Source: a virus
Length of the DNA stretch: 44,106 bases
IMG/VR virus record: IMGVR_UViG_3300045010_000621
Span: 1 to 44,106 of that record
Direction: 5' to 3' (one strand)
Position numbers and translations under genes: made by a program. A model generated the notes under the pieces. The model was not told the origin of the DNA and made no database searches. It was given only the letters and a program-made list of their open reading frames with translations. Below are positions 8,310 through 16,188 of the stretch, piece after piece. The stretch's first letter is position 1. Every line of letters starts with the position of its first letter.

Positions 8310-9626
8310 GTGACAGAAAAAAAACAAGATTGGACCAAAATTTGGGAATTTCTCCAGCCCAAAATGCCGATATTCTGTCCCGAGGAACCGTCAATAAATC
8401 AAAAAGTGTTTTTGAGAACGAATTCAATAGAGGCCCTATTTGGTGGCGCTGCTGGTGGTGGCAAATCATCCGCATTGCTCATGGCCGCCCTTCAATATGT
8501 TGATGTTCCTGGATATTCTGCAATTTTGTTTAGACGCACGTTTGCCGACCTGTCTCTTCCGGGTGCGCTGATGGATAGATTTCGTTTATGGATGAATGAT
8601 TACGAAGATGTTCACTGGAATAGCAATACATTTATTGCAACATTTCCATCCGGTGCAAGAATTTCTTTTGGTTATTTAAATAATGCTAATGATTATTTGA
8701 GATACAAGGGCTCGGAATTTCAGTTCATAGGAATGGATGAAGTTACGGAAATAAGGGAATCTGACTATCGCTATCTCTTTTCCCGTTTGCGCCGACCCGC
8801 TTCCGGTCCTGTTTCTCAGGTTCCCCTTCGAATGAGGTGCGCCTCAAACCCGGCACCAAATTGGGTTAGGCAGAGATTTATTGTCGAGGGCAAAGAAGAA
8901 GGTAGGATTTTTGTTCCCTCTACCCTAAAGGACAACCCAGGGATTGACGCGGATTCATATAGACAATCTCTATCCGCTTTGGACCCCGTGGAAAGGAAGC
9001 GGCTCGAAGAAGGTGATTGGTGGTCAACGACTTTGGGGAGTTTATTTGATAGAACTTCTTTTATAATAATTGACCAAAATGAAATACCGTTAATAACAAG
9101 CTCGTGCAGAGTGGTTCGCTATTGGGACTTGGCCGCAACGGAAGTTTCCTCCACCAATACCGACCCCGACTGGACGGTTGGAACACTGATGATGCTAAAT
9201 GAGGGTATTGCCTACATTTTGGACGTAAGAAAAATAAGAGCTCGTGGAGAGAAAGTTGAGCAACTAATAGCACAAACAGCAGCCGAAGATGGCCATGCCG
9301 TGTCAATAAGAATGGAGCAAGAGCCAGGCTCTAGCGGAAAAGCATTGGTTGACCAATACGCCAGATATGTATTAACCGGTTATGATTTTTCTGCCATGCG
9401 CTCAACCGGAGACAAAGAAACAAGGGCTAGGCCGTTTGCTGCGGCTGTGGCAAATGGGAATGTCCGAATTGTTCGAAGTCCGTGGTTAACATCATTTCTT
9501 GACGAATTTAGCTCTTTCCCCGAAGCAGCAGTTCACGACGACCAAGTTGACTCTTCCGTTGGTGCATACACATATTTGACTGGATTGGGGTTGCCACAAA
9601 GAAGAAAGGTGTCTATACTCATTTAA
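8310..9626 (+). CDS. Terminase large subunit
   Basis: This is the ATP-driven packaging motor and headful or site-specific nuclease. The Walker A loop GGAAGGGKSS has Lys52; the Walker B-like strand is in QFIGMDEVTEI. The C-terminal RNase H-fold nuclease shows RYWDLAAT (acidic residue after YW) and HDDQVDS near the end. At 438 residues it has normal length. It starts with GTG (MTEKKQDW). No small terminase gene is recognisable nearby. It is transcribed away from the portal, unlike the usual terminase-portal-protease order on one strand. ATPase and nuclease signatures are clear, so the call is firm. Confidence 0.95.
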   Translation: MTEKKQDWTKIWEFLQPKMPIFCPEEPSINQKVFLRTNSIEALFGGAAGGGKSSALLMAALQYVDVPGYSAILFRRTFADLSLPGALMDRFRLWMNDYEDVHWNSNTFIATFPSGARISFGYLNNANDYLRYKGSEFQFIGMDEVTEIRESDYRYLFSRLRRPASGPVSQVPLRMRCASNPAPNWVRQRFIVEGKEEGRIFVPSTLKDNPGIDADSYRQSLSALDPVERKRLEEGDWWSTTLGSLFDRTSFIIIDQNEIPLITSSCRVVRYWDLAATEVSSTNTDPDWTVGTLMMLNEGIAYILDVRKIRARGEKVEQLIAQTAAEDGHAVSIRMEQEPGSSGKALVDQYARYVLTGYDFSAMRSTGDKETRARPFAAAVANGNVRIVRSPWLTSFLDEFSSFPEAAVHDDQVDSSVGAYTYLTGLGLPQRRKVSILI

Positions 9627-9654
9627 CAACCTGCAAGAAATTAAAGGGGCAAAA

Positions 9655-10149
9655 ATGATTGATAAAATAAACACGATTAAAAAATTTTTGACCGAACTTG
9701 ATGAAGAAATATTTAATTATGTGTCGAATTCACCAGACCTAATACAAGCCTGCGAATACCTTGCCGAAATGAATCTCCTTAAAAGAGATGTCGGTCTTGT
9801 TTATGACACATTTTCATACGCGATGATTGGAATAATGGGCGACCAGGAAAATGTCGCTTTGGCCAACGGCGCCCAAATTGAAAAAAAATCAGCGTATGAC
9901 AGAAAGGGGTGGGACCATAAATCCCTCGGAAATGCAGTCGCGGACAAAATCGTTAAGCTATCGATAGACATGCAAACGGGGGAGGTTTTGAAAACCACAC
10001 AAGAAATGATTGCTGATGTTTTGACATACTGCGCACCTTCGTATTGGCGAATCAAAGAGTTAAATAAAATAGGTATTAACGCAGATAACTACTGTGAGGT
10101 TGGAGAGTTAAAAACAAGTATTATCGTCAGAAAGGCAAAGGACCAATAA
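9655..10149 (+). CDS. Conserved hypothetical protein upstream of Rad52-like gene
   Basis: The protein has 164 residues, with a strong AAAGGGG ribosome binding site before the ATG. I do not recognise a named family. The N-terminal half looks helical and acidic. A middle segment (AYDRKGWDHKSLGNAVADKI) is rich in charged and aromatic residues. The C-terminal part has a Cys-Ala-Pro-Ser-Tyr-Trp segment followed by helix. It has no signal peptide or membrane segment. It lies between terminase and the single-strand annealing protein, 6 bp before the latter, so a role in DNA replication or recombination is a guess from context only. Confidence 0.75.
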   Translation: MIDKINTIKKFLTELDEEIFNYVSNSPDLIQACEYLAEMNLLKRDVGLVYDTFSYAMIGIMGDQENVALANGAQIEKKSAYDRKGWDHKSLGNAVADKIVKLSIDMQTGEVLKTTQEMIADVLTYCAPSYWRIKELNKIGINADNYCEVGELKTSIIVRKAKDQ

Positions 10150-10155
10150 ATAAAA

Positions 10156-10893
10156 ATGACCGAAACAACAGAAACACACATAAAACAACTAAACGAAGTA
10201 ACCCGCTCCCTTTATGCTCAATTTCCTTTAGAAATGGAAAAGATTTTTACAGTTTCTGGAGTTGAGTTGCGATTTATTCCAGTTAGTGAAGTTATCAATC
10301 GACTCAACAAAGTTCTTGGTGTTGACGCTTGGTCGTCTGAAATAATTAAACTCGAGCGAGACCAGCACGAGCCAGATGAAATTATTGCACATGTGAGCCT
10401 GACTGCCGAAATAGCTGGAAAAAAAGTTGTAAAGCACGGCGTTGGCGGAACAAGCATAAAAAGAATCAAATCAACAGGGAAACCCGTAGACCTTGGAAAT
10501 TCTTTTAAGATGGCAGTTTCGGACGCTCTCAAAAAGGCAGCCCAACAACTTGGTGTCGGTTTATATCTTTCTCGCTCCATGGATGCAATTGATGCAGAGG
10601 AAGCAATGTTAACCACATACGAAGAGGAGCACGAGGAGCAACACCAAGTGCAACATCAAGTGCAACAAAAAACAGAATTTGACGAAAAATGGAATAATTT
10701 CGTAGATTCAGCAAAAAAGCTTAGCGCTGACAAAAAAGCGGAGCTTAATTCCTTTTGGGAAAAATATTCTGGAGGAAAACCAAAACCAAAGAAAAACACA
10801 GTCACCCCAGAAGAGCTTGATGTTTTAATCACCGAAATCATTCGTCTAAATTTTGATGGGACATACGTAGATGAACAACCAAAACAGCAATGA
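10156..10893 (+). CDS. Rad52/22-like single-strand annealing protein
   Basis: Phage Rad52-like proteins anneal complementary single strands and drive recombination and recombination-dependent replication. The N-terminal 140 residues match the family: FIPVSEVINRLNKVLG followed by W, an alternating strand region, GVGG near residue 95, and the signature helix DALKKAAQQLGVGLYLSR near 124-141. The tail after 150 is acidic and Gln/His-rich with short QHQV repeats, a likely flexible protein-binding arm. The gene overlaps the next gene, a RecB/Cas4-like nuclease, by 23 bp. An annealing protein paired with an exonuclease is the classical phage recombination module. Total length is 245. Confidence 0.88.
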   Translation: MTETTETHIKQLNEVTRSLYAQFPLEMEKIFTVSGVELRFIPVSEVINRLNKVLGVDAWSSEIIKLERDQHEPDEIIAHVSLTAEIAGKKVVKHGVGGTSIKRIKSTGKPVDLGNSFKMAVSDALKKAAQQLGVGLYLSRSMDAIDAEEAMLTTYEEEHEEQHQVQHQVQQKTEFDEKWNNFVDSAKKLSADKKAELNSFWEKYSGGKPKPKKNTVTPEELDVLITEIIRLNFDGTYVDEQPKQQ

Positions 10894-11710
10894 GCTTGTA
10901 GCTCCAGAATTTCTTTCTCCCAGTTCAATAAACACCTTTCGTCAATGTCCACTAAAATTTAAATACTCGAAAATTGACGGCCTGCCAGACCCGAGTGGAC
11001 AGGAAGCAATACTCGGAAATTATGTTCATGCCGTTCTTGAGCAGTTATACAAACTAGAGCCAGACGAAAGAACACAAGAAAGAGCAAATCAAATTCTTCG
11101 CGAACTGTGGAATTCCGAATGGGGGAAAAAAGCAAATGGGGTTATATTCAGCAAAAAAGACTTAAATCTATTCATGTGGTCGGCGTGGTGGTGTGTGGAG
11201 AATCTTTGGCATCTTGAAGACCCAACCCAAACCAATCCATGGAAAATGGAGTGTTTTGTTACCGGGGAGATTGGTGGTGTCAAAGTTCGCGGCTATATCG
11301 ACCGTTTGCTTTTAAATAATAAAGATTTATTCACAAATAACAATGATGAAATTTCTGATGTAGTAATTAGCGACTACAAAACAGGGAAAACGCCCACCAG
11401 GGAAAGCGACTTTGATGAAAAATTTTTTCAGTTATTTGCCTATTCAGGACTTTTGTCACACCTGAAAATAGGCAAAGAAAAAAGGGTTTCGGTTGAGTTG
11501 TTATATTTAAAAGATGGGGTTAGATTTAAGCGCCAGGTTACAGATAGTGACCTAAATAAGACCATAGAAATAATTCAACAAACGAAAAGGGACATAGATG
11601 ACTGTTGTAAATCGGGAAACTTCCAACACAAAAAATCGGTTTTATGTGGATGGTGCTCGTTCAAACCGCTCTGCCCAGCGTGGGGTGGGCATTATGAGCG
11701 GAAAGGTTAG
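10871..11710 (+). CDS. RecB/Cas4-like PD-(D/E)XK nuclease with 4Fe-4S cluster
   Basis: The protein has 279 residues. Motifs in order are the N-terminal LSPSSINTFRQCP with Cys26, the LGNYVHAVLE helix, the active-site Asp144 in GYIDR, and Asp168-Tyr-Lys170 in VISDYKTGK. At the C-terminus CGWC...C gives Cys259, Cys262 and Cys268. Cys26 with the three C-terminal cysteines is the iron-sulphur cluster arrangement of Cas4 and AddB. The enzyme should resect DNA ends. The 23-bp overlap with the Rad52-like gene and their adjacency suggest the two act together. It is not part of a CRISPR locus; no cas1, cas2 or array is present. Confidence 0.88.
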   Translation: MNNQNSNELVAPEFLSPSSINTFRQCPLKFKYSKIDGLPDPSGQEAILGNYVHAVLEQLYKLEPDERTQERANQILRELWNSEWGKKANGVIFSKKDLNLFMWSAWWCVENLWHLEDPTQTNPWKMECFVTGEIGGVKVRGYIDRLLLNNKDLFTNNNDEISDVVISDYKTGKTPTRESDFDEKFFQLFAYSGLLSHLKIGKEKRVSVELLYLKDGVRFKRQVTDSDLNKTIEIIQQTKRDIDDCCKSGNFQHKKSVLCGWCSFKPLCPAWGGHYERKG

Positions 11711-12209
11711 CGACGATGAGTTTGCTCGCCTTGTCGCTGAAGAAGTAAAGAACAAACTTTCTCCAGTTCATAAACAATTTCTTCTCAAAAAAGAAAACTG
11801 GACTAGATGGCGTGATGCACTTTTCGCATTGTCTGAAAATCTTCAAAATCAAATTGACGATGTCGAAGCCGACGCAGAATCGGACCGAGAGCGCTACTCG
11901 TCAATGGGGAGAGATGGAAAATTTCTTTCAAATGATTCAAACAATTATTATGACGCAAAAGCAACTCGCATCAAGAGATTCAAGTTTCATGTAGACAAAA
12001 GACTTGATGAAGTTTCAATAATGATTGAAACTGGTTCGGAAATCAAAACAGACGGCTGGGAGAAAGTTGAGTTTTATCGAAGAGCTATCGCTCAACATAG
12101 AAAATTAATGAGGGAATTCGATATGGAAGAAACAGCGATTGATAGAGCTCTTTGGGATGCATTGGATGATGAATGGAACTTTGATTTCATAAACGAAAAC
12201 AACCTTTGA
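11694..12209 (+). CDS. Hypothetical helical protein
   Basis: I chose the ATG at 11694, giving 171 residues (MSGKVSDDEF) and a 17-bp overlap with the nuclease gene. A longer frame reaches back to 11598 but would overlap the nuclease by over 100 bp. The protein is soluble, highly charged and mostly helical, with Asp/Glu-rich and Arg/Lys-rich stretches and several Trp residues (ENWTRWRDAL, a middle DAKATRIKRFKFH segment, and DEWNFDF near the end). No catalytic motif is visible. It lies within the DNA-processing operon. Confidence 0.7.
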   Translation: MSGKVSDDEFARLVAEEVKNKLSPVHKQFLLKKENWTRWRDALFALSENLQNQIDDVEADAESDRERYSSMGRDGKFLSNDSNNYYDAKATRIKRFKFHVDKRLDEVSIMIETGSEIKTDGWEKVEFYRRAIAQHRKLMREFDMEETAIDRALWDALDDEWNFDFINENNL

Positions 12210-12240
12210 GATATAATTTCATCTCTCCATGGAGATGAAA

Positions 12241-12600
12241 ATGTTTCAAAAAAATAAAAAAAATAAAACGAAAAAACCCCTAAAACAAAAAACTTCACTT
12301 GCAAAAAGAAGCAAAAAAACGGAAGAAGTTTATGTTGAGCGGCGCAAACTTGTTCAGAAAGTTCTAAAAGAACGTCCACTGTGTGAAGCATGCAAAGTCT
12401 TTGCAAAACACGATGGAAAAGTTACATACAATCACCACCTGAGCAGGGATTTGCACGAAATGGTTCGCAGGTCGCAGGGTGGCTCAATACTCGATGAGTC
12501 AAACATTCTTGCTGTTTGTCGTCCATGCCACGTCAGAATCACGGCAAATCCTGAATTGGCTTTTGAATTGGGTCTTGCAAAACAAAGTTGGAATAAATAA
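12241..12600 (+). CDS. HNH endonuclease
   Basis: The protein has 119 residues from the ATG at 12241. Upstream in-frame ATGs at 12229 and 12235 are less likely because GGAG at 12231-12234 is correctly spaced only for 12241. A very basic N-terminus of about 30 residues precedes the HNH core: CEAC, then YNHHLS, RRSQGG, DESNILAVCRPCH. Two CxxC pairs likely hold structural zinc and the His residues form the metal site. HNH nucleases near terminase genes often assist packaging-related DNA cutting, but here it is in the recombination operon and could equally be a homing-type enzyme. Confidence 0.88.
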   Translation: MFQKNKKNKTKKPLKQKTSLAKRSKKTEEVYVERRKLVQKVLKERPLCEACKVFAKHDGKVTYNHHLSRDLHEMVRRSQGGSILDESNILAVCRPCHVRITANPELAFELGLAKQSWNK

Positions 12601-12746
12601 TATTAGTTCGAAAATTAACACTTTCATTATTTATTAATTCAATACACTGATTATCACTTAGGACCGTTATAGGTTCAAAAGCGGGGTGGGGGGAAATATC
12701 TTCTGCCCTGCTTTTGGGCGTACCGCATCAGATGTAGTGTCGGTTC
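12601..12746 (+). other. Intergenic region with G-rich hairpin
   Basis: This 146-bp gap is the longest non-coding stretch of the DNA operon. Its first half is AT-rich. The second half contains the stem-loop at 12677-12715 described separately. I see no tRNA-like fold and no clear promoter. The following resolvase gene begins with GTG and lacks a good Shine-Dalgarno sequence. Confidence 0.5.
12677..12715 (+). terminator. Stem-loop, bidirectional terminator-like
   Basis: The arm aaaagcgggg (12677-12686) pairs with ccctgctttt (12706-12715) over 10 bp with one G-U pair. The loop carries a run of six G. An A-tract precedes and a T-tract closes the stem, the layout of an intrinsic terminator usable in both directions. 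However, the T-tract is short and inside the stem, followed by GGGCG. A structured leader RNA for the resolvase gene is the alternative. Confidence 0.45.
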
Positions 12747-13277
12747 GTGAATTTTCTCGGAATTGACCTTTCTTTGACTTCAACTGGATATTCAAATAAT
12801 AATAATTGTGATGTTATTTCTGTTGACTCCACTGGGCCAAAAAGACTTATAGAAATTTCAGAATCAATAGGAAATTTAATTGTTGAATTTAAAATAAAGG
12901 CAGTGGTAATAGAGGGGTATGCGTTTTCTTCCAGAAATTCTCAAGCCCACTCAATAGGTGAGCTGGGCGGTGTTGTCAGAACAATGCTTTATCGAATGGA
13001 CATTCCATATGTAGAAATACCGCCAACCTGTCGCGCAAAATTTTCAACCGGAAAAGGAAACGCTTCAAAAAATGAAGTTGTTTCATTTATTTCAGCAAAA
13101 ACTGGAATTATATGGAAAAATCCCGGCGCCGACGACAAATGTGATGCGTGGATTTTGGAGGAAATGGCTAGGGCAAAAATCGGAAAACAGCGTTATGAAT
13201 GGCCTAAATCAAGTTTGGATGTTTTAAATAAAGTAGATTGGACATCAATTGAATCAATAGAAAAGGACGACAAATGA
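12747..13277 (+). CDS. RuvC-like Holliday junction resolvase
   Basis: The protein (176 aa) has the RNase H fold of RuvC. GIDLSLTSTG carries the first acidic residue (Asp7), KAVVIEGYAF the second (Glu56), and GADDKCDAWILEE the C-terminal acidic pair (Asp130 and Asp133 the likeliest). It should resolve branched DNA before packaging, which fits with the Rad52-like and RecB-like proteins upstream. The start is GTG at 12747, directly giving the first beta strand. The end overlaps the next gene by ATGA. Confidence 0.88.
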   Translation: MNFLGIDLSLTSTGYSNNNNCDVISVDSTGPKRLIEISESIGNLIVEFKIKAVVIEGYAFSSRNSQAHSIGELGGVVRTMLYRMDIPYVEIPPTCRAKFSTGKGNASKNEVVSFISAKTGIIWKNPGADDKCDAWILEEMARAKIGKQRYEWPKSSLDVLNKVDWTSIESIEKDDK

Positions 13278-13615
13278 GAAGCGTTCCAATCAGTCAAGTT
13301 GAGGTGGAACAGGAAATTCTTCGCTTGATGGACCGACTTGAAAATGAAACTGAACAATTTGAAACAATTGCTATGGATTGTTCCAAAAAGGAAGCGATGT
13401 ATAAAAGCAATTGGGCGAAAGAATATTTGTCCGCAAAAGGTTCAATTAAAGAAAGAGAAGCATGGGCGGACTACAAAATGGACCAACAGAATCATGAATA
13501 TAGGTGTGCAGAAGCTTTAGTTAAGGCAAAAAGAGAAGCTTTGCTATCTTTGCGTACGTCAATTGACGCACTTAGAACTTTGAATGCAAATGTTAGAACA
13601 CAAGTTATATCATGA
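13274..13615 (+). CDS. Small coiled-coil protein
   Basis: The protein has 113 residues and is almost entirely helical, with heptad-like Leu/Ile spacing at 8-40 and 75-105 and many Lys and Glu residues. It begins at an ATGA overlap with the resolvase and ends at an ATGA overlap with the ParB-like gene, so translation is coupled on both sides. I do not recognise a family. An accessory or assembly role in the DNA operon is inferred from position only. Confidence 0.75.
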   Translation: MRSVPISQVEVEQEILRLMDRLENETEQFETIAMDCSKKEAMYKSNWAKEYLSAKGSIKEREAWADYKMDQQNHEYRCAEALVKAKREALLSLRTSIDALRTLNANVRTQVIS

Positions 13616-14448
13616 ACAATATTCATGAGTCCCTTTTGCCACTGGCTATTGAAATAAAACTTCTTGAGCCTCTAGAAAAAAATCCACGAAAAGGAAATCT
13701 AAGAGCAATTGTTGCTTCTTATGAGGAATTTGGACAAATAAAACCCATAGTTGTTAGACCCAAAGGTGACGGTTTATTTACGGTGGTCGCTGGCAATCAC
13801 CAACTTGAAGCAGCAAAACAGCTTGGATGGGACAAAATAGCTGCCGTTCAATACGACGTTGATGATGAAAGAGCAATTGCTTTTGCAATAGCAGACAATA
13901 GAACGATGGAGCTTGGATATACGGAACCAGAAATACTTAACGAGTTGGTCGTGGAGATAAGCGATTACTACCCAGAGTTGGTGGATAGTCTTGGTTGGGA
14001 TGAGTTTGAACTTGCGGAAATGGAACAAACATCAGTTCGACAACAAAATCAAATTATTCAATCCGGTTCCTATGTTCCTCCAGTAATTATTGATAAGTCG
14101 ACCTATTTTTCGGAAGAGGAAAAATCAAATAACGACGAAGATTCGACGAGTAAGATAGTTCCTGTTTTTGATTCTTCTGCCGTATCTATCAACCGCACAA
14201 AAGATGGACAAGAAATTAAATTAAATTCTGATTTTGACCATTCCGATGCGGCGATTCGCGGTTCTACAACGGCATTGAAAAGCTCTGCCGCGCCAAGTGC
14301 AGCAATAACAGTACAAATAACTTTTGACACCACAGAACAGCAGTCTTTGTGGTACGAATTTATAAAATCACTAAAATTGAATCCAATTTACCCAGGTTCA
14401 ACTACAGCAGAAAAATTAATTTCGTTTATCACAAAACATTCACAATGA
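13612..14448 (+). CDS. ParB/sulfiredoxin-like protein, first copy
   Basis: The protein has 278 residues. The ParB-like N-terminal domain spans about 10-110: EKNPRKGN (residues 22-29), an IVASYEEFGQIKPIVVRP segment, then VVAGNHQLEAAKQLGW, where GNHQ (61-64) stands at the usual GxRR/GxER loop. Residues 85-135 are helical. The remaining half is low in recognisable motifs and may bind the partner. ParB-like domains in phages act as CTPases, nucleases or DNA-sulphur-linked factors. It is followed by a PAPS-reductase-like gene with an ATGA overlap and then by a second ParB-like gene, a set resembling IbrB/IbrA pairs. The active-site Arg of GxR being replaced by His-Gln is worth noting. Confidence 0.8.
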   Translation: MNNIHESLLPLAIEIKLLEPLEKNPRKGNLRAIVASYEEFGQIKPIVVRPKGDGLFTVVAGNHQLEAAKQLGWDKIAAVQYDVDDERAIAFAIADNRTMELGYTEPEILNELVVEISDYYPELVDSLGWDEFELAEMEQTSVRQQNQIIQSGSYVPPVIIDKSTYFSEEEKSNNDEDSTSKIVPVFDSSAVSINRTKDGQEIKLNSDFDHSDAAIRGSTTALKSSAAPSAAITVQITFDTTEQQSLWYEFIKSLKLNPIYPGSTTAEKLISFITKHSQ

Positions 14449-15575
14449 CCAGACAGCGCTTATTTCTTGACATGACATGTGTCGAGGCTGCGCGAAAAAG
14501 AATCAGACACGTTTACGACATATTTGATACTGTTTGTGTCCAGTTTTCGGGTGGAAAAGATTCAACTGCTGTTTTGTATCTAGCAAAAGAGGTGCACGAA
14601 GAAAGGGGTCTCGGCCCAGTGAAAGTTATTTTTAGAGACGAAGAGATGGTTAGTCCGCTAGTAATTGATTATGTTCAAAAAGTCAGAAATTACGAATGGA
14701 TTGACATGGAGTGGTACTGTCTTCCATATCCGGCAGAGATATGGGTTTTGGGAAGAAGAATAACCACACTCTTATGGAGTTATCAAAGAATGCTTCAGGA
14801 CAGATGGGTTCGCGACATGCCCGATTGGGCAATAAATGCAAATGATTTTGGACTTGACCACACCGTTTCTCTACCGGAACAAACTGATTACTACACAATG
14901 CAAGGGAAAAGGGGAAACGTTGCTTTCCTAACTGGAGTAAGGGCAAGTGAATCAATGGTCAGATATCGCTCCCTTGTTCAGAAGTTGCACGAAAATTACA
15001 TAGTTACTCCATATAAATTAAAACGCGGAATACCTTTAAAATTTGCAAAAATAATTTATGATTGGAATACAAACGATGTTTTTAAATATATAATCGAAGA
15101 GCACAACGCTGAATATTGTAAATATTATGACTTGGCTTCAATAACTGGAAGCAATACCAGGGTTGGAATTCCGCTTCACGCAACCGCAATAAGAAGAATT
15201 GGCGACGTAATAGCGACAGAGCCGGAATTTTACGACAGGCTTTTTGAATGTTTTCCATACATAGATGCACAAAGAAATTTATGGCCGGATTTTGATGTGG
15301 AAAAACTTATCATGAGTTATTCAAAAAAGGGGTTTGACGGAGCGTCTGAGTTTATAGAAAAATACCTAGTTGGCGAAAGAAGAAAAATGGAAGCAAAAGT
15401 ATACGTTTCAAAATTTAGAAAAAAACATTCTTCTGACCCAAGGGGATATCCACTAAGCCTACTCATAAGAAACTTATTGTTACACGAAATCGATGTAAAC
15501 TCACCAACGCCAGTTGGTCCGAAAACCAGAGCGCACACAGTTCGAACAATGGAAGAAAGTGAAATAACAGAATGA
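14445..15575 (+). CDS. PAPS reductase-like (PP-loop) enzyme, IbrA/DndC type
   Basis: The protein has 376 residues from the ATG at 14445, which overlaps the upstream stop as ATGA; a longer frame from 14349 is less likely. The PP-loop SGGKDST is at 35-41. Further on are the IFRDEEMV segment and FLTGVRASES, which also occur in the adenosine nucleotide alpha-hydrolase family. The protein is longer than assimilatory PAPS reductases and lacks their C-terminal redox motif, so it is more like IbrA or DndC. Such enzymes activate substrates through adenylate chemistry. Sandwiched between two ParB-like genes, it probably forms a complex with them. DNA sulphur modification or a regulatory role is possible; I cannot decide. 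Confidence 0.82.
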   Translation: MTRQRLFLDMTCVEAARKRIRHVYDIFDTVCVQFSGGKDSTAVLYLAKEVHEERGLGPVKVIFRDEEMVSPLVIDYVQKVRNYEWIDMEWYCLPYPAEIWVLGRRITTLLWSYQRMLQDRWVRDMPDWAINANDFGLDHTVSLPEQTDYYTMQGKRGNVAFLTGVRASESMVRYRSLVQKLHENYIVTPYKLKRGIPLKFAKIIYDWNTNDVFKYIIEEHNAEYCKYYDLASITGSNTRVGIPLHATAIRRIGDVIATEPEFYDRLFECFPYIDAQRNLWPDFDVEKLIMSYSKKGFDGASEFIEKYLVGERRKMEAKVYVSKFRKKHSSDPRGYPLSLLIRNLLLHEIDVNSPTPVGPKTRAHTVRTMEESEITE

Positions 15576-16126
15576 TTGAAATCAAAGAAATTAAATTTTC
15601 CGAGCTATCGGTTCCAAGTTGGAAAGTTACACACACACTCAGACCGGAGCTTATGTTGATAGCTGGTTCGTTAATTGAATTCGGTTTTATTCACCCCATT
15701 CATGTTAGAAAATCAACTGGAGAAATAATTGATGGTTCGGAAAGATTTTTGCTGGCAAAATCAATAAAAGAAATATCCGAGCGCTGTAATTCTAAAATTC
15801 CAGCCGTTGTTCACGACCTGGATGTGATAGATTCAATGATGCTTCACATCAGACTGAATCGAGGACATTCAAAAATAGTTACAGAAAAACTGTCTAAAGT
15901 TGTTAAAACAATATACGAAACTGGTGACTATTCTGTCTCCGATTTGAAAATGTATTTGTCAATGGGCAATGAAGAATTGTCAGTTCTTGTTGATGGTGAC
16001 TTGATAAAGCAAAGAAATATAAAAGAGCACAACTATTCAAAAGCCTGGGTTCCGATTGAGGCACCCCCCAATGCACAATCGTCAAAAGTGATGGAATTTG
16101 AATCTCCGCCCAATGCAGACAGGTAA
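15572..16126 (+). CDS. ParB-like protein, second copy
   Basis: The protein has 184 residues and begins at an ATGA overlap with the PAPS-reductase-like gene. The ParB fold is visible: LRPELMLIAGSLIEFGFIHP, VRKSTGEIIDGSERF with the canonical GSER loop (55-58), and MMLHIRLNRGHSK, which resembles the H.R.N.RG segment of IbrB-type proteins. The C-terminal half is helical with a low-complexity end. Unlike the first copy it keeps the GxER signature. Co-translation with the PP-loop enzyme indicates a joint function, as in IbrA/IbrB pairs. Confidence 0.8.
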   Translation: MIEIKEIKFSELSVPSWKVTHTLRPELMLIAGSLIEFGFIHPIHVRKSTGEIIDGSERFLLAKSIKEISERCNSKIPAVVHDLDVIDSMMLHIRLNRGHSKIVTEKLSKVVKTIYETGDYSVSDLKMYLSMGNEELSVLVDGDLIKQRNIKEHNYSKAWVPIEAPPNAQSSKVMEFESPPNADR

Positions 16127-16188
16127 ATTAAATTTTCTGGTATTATCTAGATAGCAATACAAATATGTAAATATTTACTGGAGTTAAA

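Noticed and set aside
11598-11693. N-terminal extension of the 171-residue protein
   Set aside because: It would overlap the nuclease's conserved Cys cluster region by over 100 bp; ATG 11694 gives an ordinary short overlap.
10871-11710. Cas4 as evidence of a CRISPR system
   Set aside because: No repeats, cas1 or cas2 nearby; phage Cas4/RecB-like nucleases next to annealing proteins are recombination enzymes.
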